A stretch of DNA of 64,000 bases from Leptospira sp. GIMC2001 (GCF_028462125.1 NZ_CP115468.1:2409459-2473458); one strand, 5' to 3'; counted from the first letter of the stretch, positions 25,826 through 36,400 are shown. Notes: generated by a model not told the origin, from the letters alone. Program-made: numbers and translations.

Positions 25826-26134
25826 ATGTTCTCAACTGAAATCAAAAAAGAAAACGGAATCTGTACCATAATGATCAATGGAAGCGTAAGCCTCAAGAAT
25901 GCTGTCCAGATGAAAGATACAATCATACAACAAGCGGATGCTGGGAACTTGAATATAGTATTAGAATTTACTGATTCAGTCTATCTAGACAGTTCTGGCA
26001 TTGGTGCTATATTCAACGCACAGAAATATCTTTCTGAAAAGAACGGCAATCTTAAGTTAAAAAATGTTTCTAAAGATGTTATGACAATCTTAAGGATTGC
26101 CAATCTTGATAAACACCTTGATATTATTAAATAA
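25826..26134 (+). CDS. STAS-domain anti-sigma factor antagonist
   Basis: Single STAS domain, 102 residues. The loop VYLDSSGIGAIFNAQKYL carries the conserved Asp-Ser, where an anti-sigma kinase would phosphorylate the Ser (about residue 57). Such proteins act by partner switching with RsbW/SpoIIAB-like kinases to free a sigma factor; no partner is encoded here. A ribosome site (GGGGG) lies 9 bases from the ATG. It converges with pssA with 5 bases between stops and diverges from the MBL gene. Confidence 0.93.
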   Translation: MFSTEIKKENGICTIMINGSVSLKNAVQMKDTIIQQADAGNLNIVLEFTDSVYLDSSGIGAIFNAQKYLSEKNGNLKLKNVSKDVMTILRIANLDKHLDIIK

Positions 26135-26139
26135 TAAAC

Positions 26140-26895
26140 CTATACTTTCAATTCTTGAATTGTATAAATAAGAAAAGATACAATTCCACTAAACACATAG
26201 AAAAAGATCACACCGTATAGAACCCAAGGCCAGCGCTCAGCACCGATCTGGTATACCAACAATAAAAGTCCAGTAATAACAATCGCTAACTTACCCCATG
26301 TAAACTTGCCTCGAATCGCAACTTGAGGTTTAGAATATCGAATCGTCGATACCATAAGAACTGCAACTAGAACAAACATTGCAATAGCTAAAAATGCAGG
26401 AACAGGAATCACTTTCGTCGCCATTGGAAATATTCCAACGATGACTCCTGCAACAGGAGATGGTAGACCAGTAAATGAATGTGGATCACTTGCGACATTG
26501 AATCGAGCCAATCTATATGCAGCACAAATTGGAAAAAGTGCAGCTATCAACATCCCAACAGGAAAAAGATCCGTCTGGTTGAATAAATCTATTTTGAAAT
26601 CCTCGAATACCATTTTATACATAAGAAATCCAGGAGCGATTCCAAAAGTAGTAAGGTCAGCAAGACTATCTAGATCTGCACCAAGCTCAGTTGTAGCGTC
26701 TAAAGCACGAGCAGCCATCCCGTCAAATCCGTCAAATAATGCTGCCAATATTATTAGAAATCCAGATAAGGAATAATATCTAATTGCGGAAGGATCGTTT
26801 TTTGTTATTTCTGATGCAACGAGCATTGCAGCAAACCCAAGAGTTAAGTTGCCTAAGGTCAAAGTGTTCGGAATCCATGCGAGTTTCTTTTTCAT
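26140..26895 (-). CDS. pssA: CDP-diacylglycerol-serine O-phosphatidyltransferase
   Basis: Integral membrane enzyme of 251 residues making phosphatidylserine, the precursor of phosphatidylethanolamine. It shows the CDP-alcohol transferase signature DGMAARALDATTELGADLDS (DGx2ARx8Gx3D, continuing to LAD) followed by LADLTTFGIAPGFLMYK, which is typical of PssA type II. About seven hydrophobic helices follow. Its ATG overlaps the tsaD stop as ATGA, so it is the last gene of a coupled four-gene unit. Confidence 0.93.
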   Translation of the reverse strand: MKKKLAWIPNTLTLGNLTLGFAAMLVASEITKNDPSAIRYYSLSGFLIILAALFDGFDGMAARALDATTELGADLDSLADLTTFGIAPGFLMYKMVFEDFKIDLFNQTDLFPVGMLIAALFPICAAYRLARFNVASDPHSFTGLPSPVAGVIVGIFPMATKVIPVPAFLAIAMFVLVAVLMVSTIRYSKPQVAIRGKFTWGKLAIVITGLLLLVYQIGAERWPWVLYGVIFFYVFSGIVSFLIYTIQELKV

Positions 26896-28004
26896 TTTAT
26901 TTCACTCATTGTATTATTTATAAATCTTTTAGGACTTACTCTAAAGTCCAAGCCTTCCACATATCCTTCACTATATAAATGATAACCGAGACATCCAATC
27001 ATAGCGCCATTATCAGTGCAAAGTAGTTTTGATTGTGGATATATAATTCTTAGATTATCAGACTCGTGCAGATTGTCCAGCTTCTTTCTAAGAGTGCTAT
27101 TTGCAAGGACTCCACCTCCCGCAACAACTGTTGAAATCCCTGTAAGCTTGCAGGCTTTTTTGATATTTCTGATCACATGATCAAAGCAGGATTCTTGGAA
27201 TTCAAATGCAATCCGATCAGTATCCAGATTTGGATTGTCGCGAACAAGATAGAGAAGAGCTGTCTTAAGTCCGCTAAACGAAAAACTTAGATCGTCTGCC
27301 TTAGCTCCAGCCATGAGTCTAGGAAGTAGATTTACTTTTAGATCCTTTTGATTACCTTGAACCCTTTGTAAATATTGGTTCGCTTGAGCTTCCACATGGG
27401 GTCCTCCCGGATAAGGAAGCTTCAAAATGGAAGCTGCCTTATCGAAGGCTTCACCCAAAGCATCATCCAATGTATCGCCGATTTTTTCTAATTTTTTCCA
27501 ACCATGATGGATGTAGAGACTGGAATTGCCACCAGATAGCAATAAACCAAGATACGGAAAATTCAATTCTTCACCATTTATATCCAACTTATCTTTGCCC
27601 TTGGATACTTTGGATGAGTCATCTGCCTTGGAAGGATTATTTAACCGAACAGCTGCTATATGAGCCTCAAGATGGTCACAGGGAACTATCGGTGTTCCAT
27701 GAACCAAACCAATACATCTTGCAAGCATTGCACCAATCATAAGAGAACCCATGAGTCCAGGATTGGATGCAACAGCCACATAAGATAGTTCGGTTAGCTC
27801 AATATTTGCTTCAAGCAAAGCAGATTCCAAAATGGAATTGATCTTTTCTAAATGCGCTCTTGACGCAATTTCAGGAACGACTCCCTTGTAAACTGCGTGA
27901 GCATCAATCTGACTGTATATCTTGAGGGATCTTATGATCCTCCCATCCTCTACGACTCCAATAGATGTTTCGTCGCAGGAGGATTCGATTCCCAATCCTA
28001 TCAT
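26892..28004 (-). CDS. tsaD: tRNA threonylcarbamoyladenosine synthase subunit TsaD
   Basis: Transfers threonylcarbamoyl to A37 of ANN-decoding tRNAs. 370 residues with GIESSCDETSIGVV (nucleotide site), CDHLEAHIAAVRL (metal-ligand histidines; most TsaD proteins have HMEGH), LGLLLSGGNSSLYI, FSGLKTALLYLVRD and LLCTDNGAMIG. A charged Lys/Ser/Asp-rich insert of about 25 residues (SKADDSSKVSKGKDK region) follows the metal motif and is not typical of the family. It overlaps both ctpA and pssA by 4 bases. Confidence 0.95.
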   Translation of the reverse strand: MIGLGIESSCDETSIGVVEDGRIIRSLKIYSQIDAHAVYKGVVPEIASRAHLEKINSILESALLEANIELTELSYVAVASNPGLMGSLMIGAMLARCIGLVHGTPIVPCDHLEAHIAAVRLNNPSKADDSSKVSKGKDKLDINGEELNFPYLGLLLSGGNSSLYIHHGWKKLEKIGDTLDDALGEAFDKAASILKLPYPGGPHVEAQANQYLQRVQGNQKDLKVNLLPRLMAGAKADDLSFSFSGLKTALLYLVRDNPNLDTDRIAFEFQESCFDHVIRNIKKACKLTGISTVVAGGGVLANSTLRKKLDNLHESDNLRIIYPQSKLLCTDNGAMIGCLGYHLYSEGYVEGLDFRVSPKRFINNTMSEIK

Positions 28005-29365
28005 GGATTGGAAAGTTTTTGTATTGCAGTCTCTAGCTGGGGATCAAATTCCCGATTGATCAGAGCAGGTTTCTTACCAACCATAGTCTCTGAGAAATAA
28101 AGAAACTTAGCAAATGAATCCGGTAAGGAAATTTTTTCTTTCTTAATTCGATTGAGGAACTCATTCGAATTAGTAGAATTGTATTCTGGTTTTTCTTTTG
28201 CAAATTCTTTTAGAATTCCAGATTTAGCTAATTTCTCAAGATAGAATTTATCTTCTTCTCGTGCTGTGAGAGGTTCAACGACAAAGTCAGGCTCAATTCC
28301 TTTACCATGTATAGAAACTCCCGATGGAGTATAGTATTTTTGAATCGTGAGCGCAACCGCAGTGTCATGTGGAAGATTGTAGATATTTTGCACACTTCCC
28401 TTTCCAAATGATTTGGTTCCAAGTAAAGTCGCTCGTTTTTGGTCTTTTAAAGCACCCGCTACAATTTCTGAGGCACTCGCAGAACCGTTGTTCATCAATA
28501 TAATAATAGGAATCTTTAGAAATTTATTAGGAGAGTTTCCAGATTTATAGGATCGAATCATCTTACCTTCACGCCCTCTAACTGAAACAACTTCTTTGCC
28601 CGACTCGAGGAATAGCTCAGAAATCTGAACCGAAAGATCTAAAAGACCACCTGGGTTATTTCTAAAATCTAAAACTAATCCTTTTGCACCCTTCTTTTCA
28701 AAACCGGAAACTGCTTCCGCAAATTCTTTCGCTGTTGTATCTTTACCCATAAACTGAAGCAATCGTATGTAGCCTATTTTTTCTTTTTCGATAAAGGCAG
28801 TTTTCATATACTGAATCTTAATCATTTCACGAACTAAATCTACATCAAAAGGTTTTTGGTTCTTGCGCTCGATTTTGAGGCTGATCCCAGTTCCCACTTC
28901 TCCACGCATCATTCCGATTGCTTCATTTAGATTCATGGACTGAGTTTTGGCACCGTTGATTTCAATGATTTTGTCTTCGGGCATAAGTCCCGCACGAGAT
29001 GCAGGAGTATCATCGATGGGAGATACAATTACAATTTTACCATCAAGAAAAATAACTTCAATTCCCAATCCACCAAAAGTTCCTCTTGTTTCCGATTGCA
29101 ATTCTTTGTATTCATCTTTGGATAGAAATCTGGTATGAGGATCCTTGAGGCTTGCAAGGATTCCTTGGATTGCACCTTTGTAGAGCTCAGGTTCATTTAC
29201 TTTCTCAACATAATCCGTTTCCAGATATGAAACAATTTCATGCAAAATTTGCAGATACTCTTCAGATTCCCCAGATAAAGCTCTTACTTTTTGAAATGGA
29301 TAAAAGCTCGTAATTCCAATGAAGATTCCAATACTGAAATATAATAATTTGGAAGATAATTTCAT
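28001..29365 (-). CDS. ctpA: C-terminal processing peptidase (S41 family)
   Basis: Periplasmic serine protease of 454 residues. It has an N-terminal signal anchor (about 1-30) and a PDZ domain (about 95-175; GGLGIEVIFLDGKIVIVSPI). The S41 catalytic core contains LVLDFRNNPGGLL, NNGSASASEIVAGAL (catalytic Ser) and GTKSFGKGSVQ (catalytic Lys), followed by the conserved YYTPSG.SIHGKGIEPD. Such enzymes trim C-termini of envelope proteins. Its start overlaps the stop of the upstream lipoprotein gene and its stop overlaps tsaD. Confidence 0.95.
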   Translation of the reverse strand: MKLSSKLLYFSIGIFIGITSFYPFQKVRALSGESEEYLQILHEIVSYLETDYVEKVNEPELYKGAIQGILASLKDPHTRFLSKDEYKELQSETRGTFGGLGIEVIFLDGKIVIVSPIDDTPASRAGLMPEDKIIEINGAKTQSMNLNEAIGMMRGEVGTGISLKIERKNQKPFDVDLVREMIKIQYMKTAFIEKEKIGYIRLLQFMGKDTTAKEFAEAVSGFEKKGAKGLVLDFRNNPGGLLDLSVQISELFLESGKEVVSVRGREGKMIRSYKSGNSPNKFLKIPIIILMNNGSASASEIVAGALKDQKRATLLGTKSFGKGSVQNIYNLPHDTAVALTIQKYYTPSGVSIHGKGIEPDFVVEPLTAREEDKFYLEKLAKSGILKEFAKEKPEYNSTNSNEFLNRIKKEKISLPDSFAKFLYFSETMVGKKPALINREFDPQLETAIQKLSNP

Positions 29366-29649
29366 TCTGACCTCGTAATTAATTTGTGCAATTCAGGCTT
29401 TTTCTCTCTAAGCAATTCTAGTGTCTGATCGGGATCTAAGCGAAATACTTTACAGGAGTCCTTGAATATCTGTAGATCCGAAGTAAGAGTTGCACCCTCT
29501 TTGACAGTGATTCCTTCAGCAACGCGAGTCTGAGCGAGTTTTTCTAGAACTCGATTGAGATCGGCTTCAGTAACATTTTCCTTATTGGGTGCACAGAACA
29601 AAACTAGCGAAAAGAAAAAAAGCAGAATAGAAGTATAGATTGGTTTCAA
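29362..29649 (-). CDS. Small predicted lipoprotein upstream of ctpA
   Basis: A 95-residue protein with a hydrophobic signal peptide ending in the lipobox LVLFC. The mature part is a helical, charged domain (ADLNRVLEKLAQTRVAEG; DPDQTLELLREKKPELHKLI). The start codon is TTG at 29649, supported by AGAGGA about 6 bases upstream. It overlaps ctpA by ATGA. A helper or substrate of the protease is possible but unproven. I do not recognise a family. Confidence 0.72.
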   Translation of the reverse strand: MKPIYTSILLFFFSLVLFCAPNKENVTEADLNRVLEKLAQTRVAEGITVKEGATLTSDLQIFKDSCKVFRLDPDQTLELLREKKPELHKLITRSE

Positions 29650-29694
29650 ATTTTCCTCTACGTTTAGACTGAAAATTCAAGGACCAAAGGTCAA

Positions 29695-30303
29695 TTAGTA
29701 AAATCTATAGATTCCAATCAATTTACCCATAACTTGCGCTTTTTTAGATTTTATTGGTTTCAATTTGGCATTTCTAGGTTCTAGTCGAATATGATCCGAT
29801 TCTTTGTAAAAAACTTTTAGAGTAGCTTCATCTTCGACTAAAGCAACAACAATCTCACCATTCCTCGCGGTTTCTTTTTTCTGGATGATTGCTAAATCAC
29901 CGTCGTTGATACCTGCTTCGATCATAGAATCACCAACGACTCTTAAAGCAAAAGTTCCAGGTTTTTTCGCAAGACGGTCTGGAATGGGAATATAACCTTC
30001 CACGTTTTCTTCAGCTAGAATCGGCATCCCAGCTGCAACTCGACCCAGAACTGGAATAGTCATAACTTGAGCTGGAAGAGATTCCAGAGCGTCGTTTCTT
30101 GTCAGCTCAATTGCACGAGACTGATTCTTTTGAGTCTTAATAAATCCTTTCTTCTCAATTGCCTTGAGATGATCGTAAGCTCCCTTAGCCGTGATTTCGA
30201 ACTTATCCCCAATCTCGCGAATGGTTGGCGGCATTCCACGTTCTTTCATGGAATTCAAAATAAATTTATATACTAGTTCTTGCTTGTCAGTGAGGTCTTT
30301 CAT
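29695..30303 (-). CDS. lexA: SOS repressor LexA
   Basis: Repressor of DNA-damage genes, 202 residues from the ATG at 30303 (the frame also opens at a TTG at 30315). It has an N-terminal winged helix (MPPTIREIGDKFEITAKGAY) and the S24 cleavage domain: cleavage site Ala91-Gly92 in RVAAGMP, Ser126 in VGDSMIEAG and Lys163 in ATLKVFY. All catalytic parts are present. A TTGACA lies at 30342-30337, but I cannot fix the -10 box or a LexA box with confidence. The gene follows the efflux operon by 47 bases on the same strand. Confidence 0.96.
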   Translation of the reverse strand: MKDLTDKQELVYKFILNSMKERGMPPTIREIGDKFEITAKGAYDHLKAIEKKGFIKTQKNQSRAIELTRNDALESLPAQVMTIPVLGRVAAGMPILAEENVEGYIPIPDRLAKKPGTFALRVVGDSMIEAGINDGDLAIIQKKETARNGEIVVALVEDEATLKVFYKESDHIRLEPRNAKLKPIKSKKAQVMGKLIGIYRFY

Positions 30304-30350
30304 ACTACTATACAAGTAAAAAGGAAATATATGTTATGTCAAATAAAAAA

Positions 30351-31532
30351 TCAGATTTTCAGGTATTCACTTTTGAGCAAAAAAGATCCATCAGAAATCA
30401 CTTCATCCGTAAGTTCAATTCCCGATATGATCTCAATTCGATCATCAACTGCTTGCCCGGTTTCCACTTTTTTCGCTGTGAAACTTCCGTCATCATTGCG
30501 AATAAAAACAATTTTCTCACCTTCTATAGAATGCACACATACACTAGGTAGAGAATAGAATTTCTTTTTTTCATCGCTTGAAACCAAACCTTGAACGACA
30601 GCACTGATCGATTGACCTGGACGCAATTTTCCTTTTGCATTCTTCACTACCAAGCGTAATTCTGCTGTTCTCTTAACAGGGTCGATGATTTCTCCTACGT
30701 GGGCAACTTTGGCTGTAATTTCATCACTAGAATCTGTAGCGCCTACAGGCATAACCTTAGCCTCAGTGCCAATTCGAATCTGGTTGAGATCCTTTTCATA
30801 AACATCCAGCATGATCCATAGAGTTGTTAAATCGGCTATGGTAAAAAGGTTATCACGCACAGAAACAGCTTGACCTAACACAGCATTACGCTCGGTAACA
30901 GTTCCAGAAATCGGACTGCGTATCGGAAGATTCAAGGAATAGGATTTGCCAGATTCCAAACCAACTATTTCAGATTGATTCAATCCATAATTCTCCAATG
31001 CGCTTCTACTTGTCTCCAATTCTGTTTTTACAGTCTTATAGTCCATCATAGCAACTTCATATTCTTTAGCGGATGTTACTTTTTTCTCATACAATTCTTT
31101 GGCTCGTTCCGCTTGTAGAAATAAAGCTTCCTTTCGGGCAAGTGCTTTTCTATACATGGACTCCATGTCACCTAACTCAATAGATGAGATGGAAAATACA
31201 GGCTGACCTTTTTTTACATAGTCACCTTCGTTCACATGGATATGGACTAGCCTTCCTCCAACACGACTCCCTACTCTTGCAACTTTAGCGAGATCATATG
31301 AGACTGTTCCTGGAAGGTTCACTTGTTCGTAATCTCCTTCCATCTTCAATGAAACAGTTTTTATTGGATGATTTTTTAGGATATCTGCCGGTATAGTTAG
31401 TTTCTTTTGTGTGGAAGCTGCTGCCTCCAAAATAGGTTCGCCTTCAGCTTTACCTCGAGTAAAAATAAAGTAGCTGATTATCGAGAGGATCAATGCTGCG
31501 ATTGCGATTTTGAATATGGTGGAATTTTTCAT
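30351..31532 (-). CDS. RND efflux periplasmic adaptor (membrane fusion protein)
   Basis: HlyD/CusB-like adaptor, 393 residues, that joins the inner-membrane pump to the outer-membrane channel. It has an N-terminal membrane anchor (about 8-28), a lipoyl half-motif VGGRLVHIHVNEGDYVKKGQ, a coiled-coil hairpin (about 135-190) and the second lipoyl half LPIRSPISGTVTERNAVLGQ. A beta-barrel segment (KLRPGQSISAVVQGL) and a membrane-proximal domain follow. No clear metal-binding Met or His cluster is visible, so the substrate is open. Its start overlaps the stop of the TolC-family gene (ATGA). Confidence 0.92.
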   Translation of the reverse strand: MKNSTIFKIAIAALILSIISYFIFTRGKAEGEPILEAAASTQKKLTIPADILKNHPIKTVSLKMEGDYEQVNLPGTVSYDLAKVARVGSRVGGRLVHIHVNEGDYVKKGQPVFSISSIELGDMESMYRKALARKEALFLQAERAKELYEKKVTSAKEYEVAMMDYKTVKTELETSRSALENYGLNQSEIVGLESGKSYSLNLPIRSPISGTVTERNAVLGQAVSVRDNLFTIADLTTLWIMLDVYEKDLNQIRIGTEAKVMPVGATDSSDEITAKVAHVGEIIDPVKRTAELRLVVKNAKGKLRPGQSISAVVQGLVSSDEKKKFYSLPSVCVHSIEGEKIVFIRNDDGSFTAKKVETGQAVDDRIEIISGIELTDEVISDGSFLLKSEYLKI

Positions 31533-32872
31533 TCTGCGGAAACCTTTACCTTATCTGATTGGTTGTCTTGTGGACCGATGTTGCCGATGGCAGCTTTGTA
31601 TTGATCGATCGCATTGTAATATAAATAAATCAATTCATAATATGTTCTAAGGACGTTTAGGAAGTTTCTTTCTGCTTCAAGAAAGGTTACCAGATTGGAT
31701 GCTCCTCGAATGTAAGCAAGTCTTGATTTTTCTTGCACTTCGCGGTTTTTATTGAGAAGATCGATTTTTCTGTAATCTAACAATTGCTCTTCGCGAACAA
31801 GCAATTCCCTTTTGGTTGCAAAAATTTCTGAATTGATTTCTACTTTTTTGGATTCCAGATTGAGGGTTGCACCTTTAGCTATTTCTTCCGCTTTGTATAT
31901 CTCACCTTGCTTTCTATCAAATACGGGCAAAGGAATAGATGCATAAACTCCAGAATAATTTTCCTGACCCTTATTCATGAGCTCACCACCAATGGTTAAT
32001 GTTGGGAATGCTTCTCTTTTTTTGAGTTCAACGTTCTGTCTTTCTCGACTTTCTTGGTATTGTAGCGCTAAATAGTCCGGTCTTTTTTCTGGATCAAAAC
32101 TATCCAATTGAACTTTCAATTCGGAAGTGGATTTAAATTCTAATTTGCCAACGAAATTGAGAACGGCTTGAGGGTTTCGAATTCCGATTAAAATTCTCAG
32201 ATCCTTACCTATCCTTGCACGTTCTATTCGAGTATTCTTATATTCTCTTTCTAATTGTATCCGCTCTAGTTCAATTCTTTCATATTCAAGCCAAGAGATA
32301 TCACCTTTTTCTGCACGGAATTTGGTCAGTTCGAGTAAATCTTTGTAATTCTCCAAAAATTCAGCTTGGAATTTCACAAGTTCCGTAAGATATAAATAGG
32401 ACCAATAATTCTGTCTTAACCTAAGTCGAAACAATCGATCAAAGTCAGAAAATTTGGCAAGAGATACTTGAAAATCTTGGAGTGCGACTTTTTTCCTCTG
32501 AGGAATAACCCCATTCAAGTCAACTGGCTGCTGCAAAGTCATATATGTCTCAGATAGTCCAGGTCCTGAATTCCTCGACGCTCCAATGAATTGTCTCTGA
32601 AGTCCGACGATCGGATTATAATAGAGCGAAGCTGTGATCGTATCACCACGAGCTGCTCCAATATTTGTTTTTTCTTGAAGGTAGAGAGGATTGCTTTTGG
32701 TAGCAAGCTCCTCTATTTCTTCAAGACTCAGCTTTGCTATTTTTTCTTCTGCTCCTACTCCATCCAAGCTAAGAAGTTTGCTATCCTCAGCGAAAATCTT
32801 ATAATTGGAAAATTGTATTATCCAGAAGAATATTAGAATATAGAAATTTGTTTTACTTAAAATGGTTGTCAT
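31529..32872 (-). CDS. TolC-family outer-membrane efflux channel
   Basis: Outer-membrane factor of 447 residues with an N-terminal signal peptide and two repeats of long helical hairpins typical of TolC/CzcC (for example KLSLEEIEELATKSNPLYLQE and IALEDFQ-type helices; GEIYKAEEIAKGATLNLESK). It shows the usual proline-containing turns (PLPVFDRKQGE). It starts inside the last 20 bases of ppa, so translation is coupled, and it overlaps the adaptor gene downstream. It would form the exit duct of the RND pump in this operon. Confidence 0.9.
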   Translation of the reverse strand: MTTILSKTNFYILIFFWIIQFSNYKIFAEDSKLLSLDGVGAEEKIAKLSLEEIEELATKSNPLYLQEKTNIGAARGDTITASLYYNPIVGLQRQFIGASRNSGPGLSETYMTLQQPVDLNGVIPQRKKVALQDFQVSLAKFSDFDRLFRLRLRQNYWSYLYLTELVKFQAEFLENYKDLLELTKFRAEKGDISWLEYERIELERIQLEREYKNTRIERARIGKDLRILIGIRNPQAVLNFVGKLEFKSTSELKVQLDSFDPEKRPDYLALQYQESRERQNVELKKREAFPTLTIGGELMNKGQENYSGVYASIPLPVFDRKQGEIYKAEEIAKGATLNLESKKVEINSEIFATKRELLVREEQLLDYRKIDLLNKNREVQEKSRLAYIRGASNLVTFLEAERNFLNVLRTYYELIYLYYNAIDQYKAAIGNIGPQDNQSDKVKVSAE

Positions 32873-33470
32873 AGTCTCTCATTGCAGCACCGATCACAAT
32901 GAGAGCTTCTGCGCGGTCATACACTTCAGGTATTTCTACGGGGGGATTCTCATTGATAACGGGTATTGCTTTGTAAGTTAAAAAGTAATGCCTTAGTTTA
33001 TTCACTAAAGTCTGTGGTAGATCTTTTAGATCACGAATTGGTGCAAAAACTGGATCATCTTTCAATATCGCAATGATCTTATCGTCAGCTTCGTTCTTGT
33101 CGATCATGCGTAGTCCACCAATGGGAATTGCGGTCAAAATAATATTTCCATGATTGATAGGATTGGAACTTAGAACACAAATATCCAATGGGTCCATATC
33201 TCCCACAATTCCAGTTCGACCCAAACGATCCATACAGCGTTTAGCAGATTCTTCCGCACAATATGTACGAGGAATAAAACCATAAAGTGAAGGAGAGTGG
33301 TTTGAATATTTCTGAGGTCTATCTACTCGAATATAACCTGATTCTTTATCAACTTCATACTTCATTGTGTCAATTGGAGTCATTTCAATGAATACGTCCA
33401 TTTCCTCTGGCGCTTTCGGACCTGGATCAATTCCATGCCATGGGTGGGATACGTGTAAATTTTTGCTCAT
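32853..33470 (-). CDS. ppa: Family I inorganic pyrophosphatase
   Basis: Soluble enzyme splitting pyrophosphate to two phosphates, 205 residues. [24 protein letters not shown] and the metal-binding motif [12 protein letters not shown] (family signature D-(S/G)DPxD) are present. [21 protein letters not shown] follows, with the conserved Asp/Lys positions. It lies inside the metal-efflux operon: its ATG overlaps the pump stop (ATGA), and its 3' end overlaps the TolC-family gene by 20 bases. A ribosome site GGAAG precedes it. Pyrophosphatase is not an efflux component, so the position is unusual. Confidence 0.94.
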   Translation of the reverse strand: MSKNLHVSHPWHGIDPGPKAPEEMDVFIEMTPIDTMKYEVDKESGYIRVDRPQKYSNHSPSLYGFIPRTYCAEESAKRCMDRLGRTGIVGDMDPLDICVLSSNPINHGNIILTAIPIGGLRMIDKNEADDKIIAILKDDPVFAPIRDLKDLPQTLVNKLRHYFLTYKAIPVINENPPVEIPEVYDRAEALIVIGAAMRDYDNHFK

Positions 33471-36400
33471 TTTTTCTTCCTTTTCTTAGTTGTTGGATTT
33501 GGTTCATCCTCTACAGGTTCAACGAAACTTTCCAGCGAAGTTTGTGAAAATCCCTTCTCAACTAAGAATTTATCTTCTAGTTCTTGCTTTTTTCTCTCTT
33601 TGGATTGCTCCAAATCAAAAGCCGCAGAAACCAAAAATTGGAAAATTAAAGGCAGGAGCAATAAGGCTAGAATTGTTGCAAACAAAACTCCACCAATTAC
33701 AACCGAAGCTAGAGGTTTTTGCACTTCAGCTCCAGCGCTAGTAGCAATTGCCATCGGTAAAAATCCGATGATTGCAACAAGAACTGTCGTTATAACTGCG
33801 CGCAAACTTCCAATCGCAGACATACGAACTGCCTTTGCGATATCTTTTGTCTTCTCTAATGTAAGCTTAAGTTGGGATGCAAAAACTACTCCATTGAGAA
33901 CCGAAATTCCGGCAGCAGCGATAAATCCAACACCCGCTGGAATACTGAACGGCAATCCTCGCAAAACGAGAGATAGAACTCCGCCGGCTGCAGAGAAAGG
34001 AACGAGAATAAAAACTCCCATAGCATAGTAGATATTTCCAAATGCTATAAATAACATTCCAAAAATAATCATCAAGGCAACTGGAACCACTATGGATAAC
34101 CTTTGTTTGGCTCTTGTGAAGTTTTCGAACTGACCACCCCAATCTACAGAGTATCCCTCGGCAAGACTTGCTTGAATTGGTTCAGTTGCTTCAATCGACT
34201 CGTTTACAAATCCTATCATATCTCGACCTCGAACGTTTGTCTCAACAAGAATCCTTCTTTTCAAATTCTCATGATAGAGGGCTGAAGGTCCTTCTGTAAG
34301 TTCAATTTTTGCAACTTGTCCAAGTGGAACAGTTTTACCTTGGCTTGTCATAACTGGAACATTTTCTAAGACTTCCATATCACTGACATTTGCATCCAAT
34401 CTGATGATAAGATCGAAACGCTTATAGCCTTCATACACCTTACCGACATTATATCCTACTCGCAATGTTTCGACGGTTGTTAGAATTTCCTCTGAAGAAA
34501 CACCATACCTTGCCATTTTTGCTCGATCTGCTTTGATTTCAAGTAATGGCAAACCTAACAAACGTTGAACGCGAACATCAGCTGCACCTTCCACTCCCTT
34601 GAGAGTCTTTGCGTAGTTTTCGGCAATTTTTTTGAGTTCGTTGAGATCGTCCCCATAGATTTTGATAACAATATCTGCTTTGGATCCCGAGAGTAATGCG
34701 TTCACTTTGTTCTCTATTGGTTGCGAAATGGAAAAATAAGTTGATGGAACATTAGAAACCATTTTATCAATTATGATTGACATGAGTTCTTCACGATCAT
34801 CAGTTGAAGTCCATTCTTTACGTGGCTTAAGCTTAACCATAATTGTTCCTTCCTCGGTACCAATTGGCTCCGATGCAGAATCTCCACGTCCCATTCTCGC
34901 GGTCGCCAAAGTAATCTCAGGAATTTCTAGCAGATATTTTTCCAGTTCAGAATTGAGCATTTTAGAATGGGAAAGTGCAGTAGAAGGTAAGCGTTTTAAG
35001 TCGATCTCGAGCTCTCCCTCATCAATCTTTGGCAGAAATTCTGATCCTAAAGTAGAACCGAGTCCCAGACAGAAAATGGTAACCAAAACTCCACCAAGCA
35101 AAGCTTTGTTTCTCATTCCCATCATTCGATCCAACAGTCCATCATAGAAATGGTTGAGCTTCTCCCAATACGCTGGTTCTTTGAAGTTTGGTTCTTTATA
35201 AATAAAGCTTAAAAGTGCTGGAAAAGTAGTTAGCGAATACAATAGAGCAGCACCTAATGCCAATGCTACGGTAATAGCCATTGGACGAAACATCCTTCCC
35301 TCAGTTCCTTCTAGCGTCATTAGAGGAAGATAGACCAATAAGATAATTGCGACCGCGAAAGTTGATGCGCGTGCAACTTTTTGACAAGATCTTAAAATTA
35401 TATCTTCTGTGAGAAGGTTTAAATCTTGTTTGGTTTTCTGAAGATCAAGAGCTGTTCTCTGCAATATAAAACCATGCAGAACCGATTCAAGCATTACAAT
35501 GGACCCATCAACCAATAGTCCAAAGTCTAACGCTCCCAAGCTCATCAAATTACCCACAACACCAAAAATATTCATAAATATTGTTGCAGTGAGCATGGAC
35601 ATAGGAATTGCAAATGCTACTGCAAAAGCACCCTTAAGACTTCCTAATGTAAAAATGAGAATAATCAAAACAAGGACAGCCGCTTCTACGAGGTTTGTAA
35701 AAACCGTAGTCAAAGTCCGAGAAATAAATTCACTTCGATCATAGAAAGATTGAATTACCATTCCTTCAGGAAGTTTTGCTCGGATTTCTTCAACTTTTTG
35801 TTTAACAGAATCCACAACCACTAGAGAGTTCTCACCCATTAGCATCATGGCTGTTAGTGCAACAACTTCACCTTTTCCATTCTGGGTTGCCACACCAAAT
35901 TTTAGTGCAGAACCTTCTTCGACTGTTGCAATCTGGCCAAGAAGAATCGGAATTCCATCCGACGATGTTCGAACAGCAACGCTTCGAATTTCTTCAATGT
36001 TCTTGAATTGACTCTCGCCTCGAATAACGATCTGTTCTTCGCCCTTCGAAATATAACCCCCGCCCACGTTCATATTTGCGGACTCAAGTGCCTCGCCAAT
36101 ATGACTTAGAGTGAGATTCAGAGTTTGCAATCTTCTTGGATCAATTTTTATTTGAAATTGCTTTTCGTCTCCGCCTTGAACGTTTACATCGATGATTCCT
36201 TTAACAGATCTAAGCTGTCTTGCCACTTCCCATTTTAGATAGGTCTTTAGTTCTGCATTTGTATGCTTCTCGGAAGACAAAGTAAATTCGTAGATATCTC
36301 CTAGACCAGTTGAGATTGGTGAAAGCTCTGGCTTTCCATATCCTTTTGGAATGAGTTCTTCTGCTTGCTTAAGACGTTCATTTACCAATTGTCTGGCAAA

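Noticed and set aside
30304..30350. LexA box before lexA
   Set aside because: I looked for the TTTGN5CAAA form reported for Leptospira and found no clear match, only a weak TACT/AGTA palindrome.
33600..34028. Long antisense frames opposite the RND pump gene
   Set aside because: Shadow frames of a long conserved gene with typical mirrored composition.
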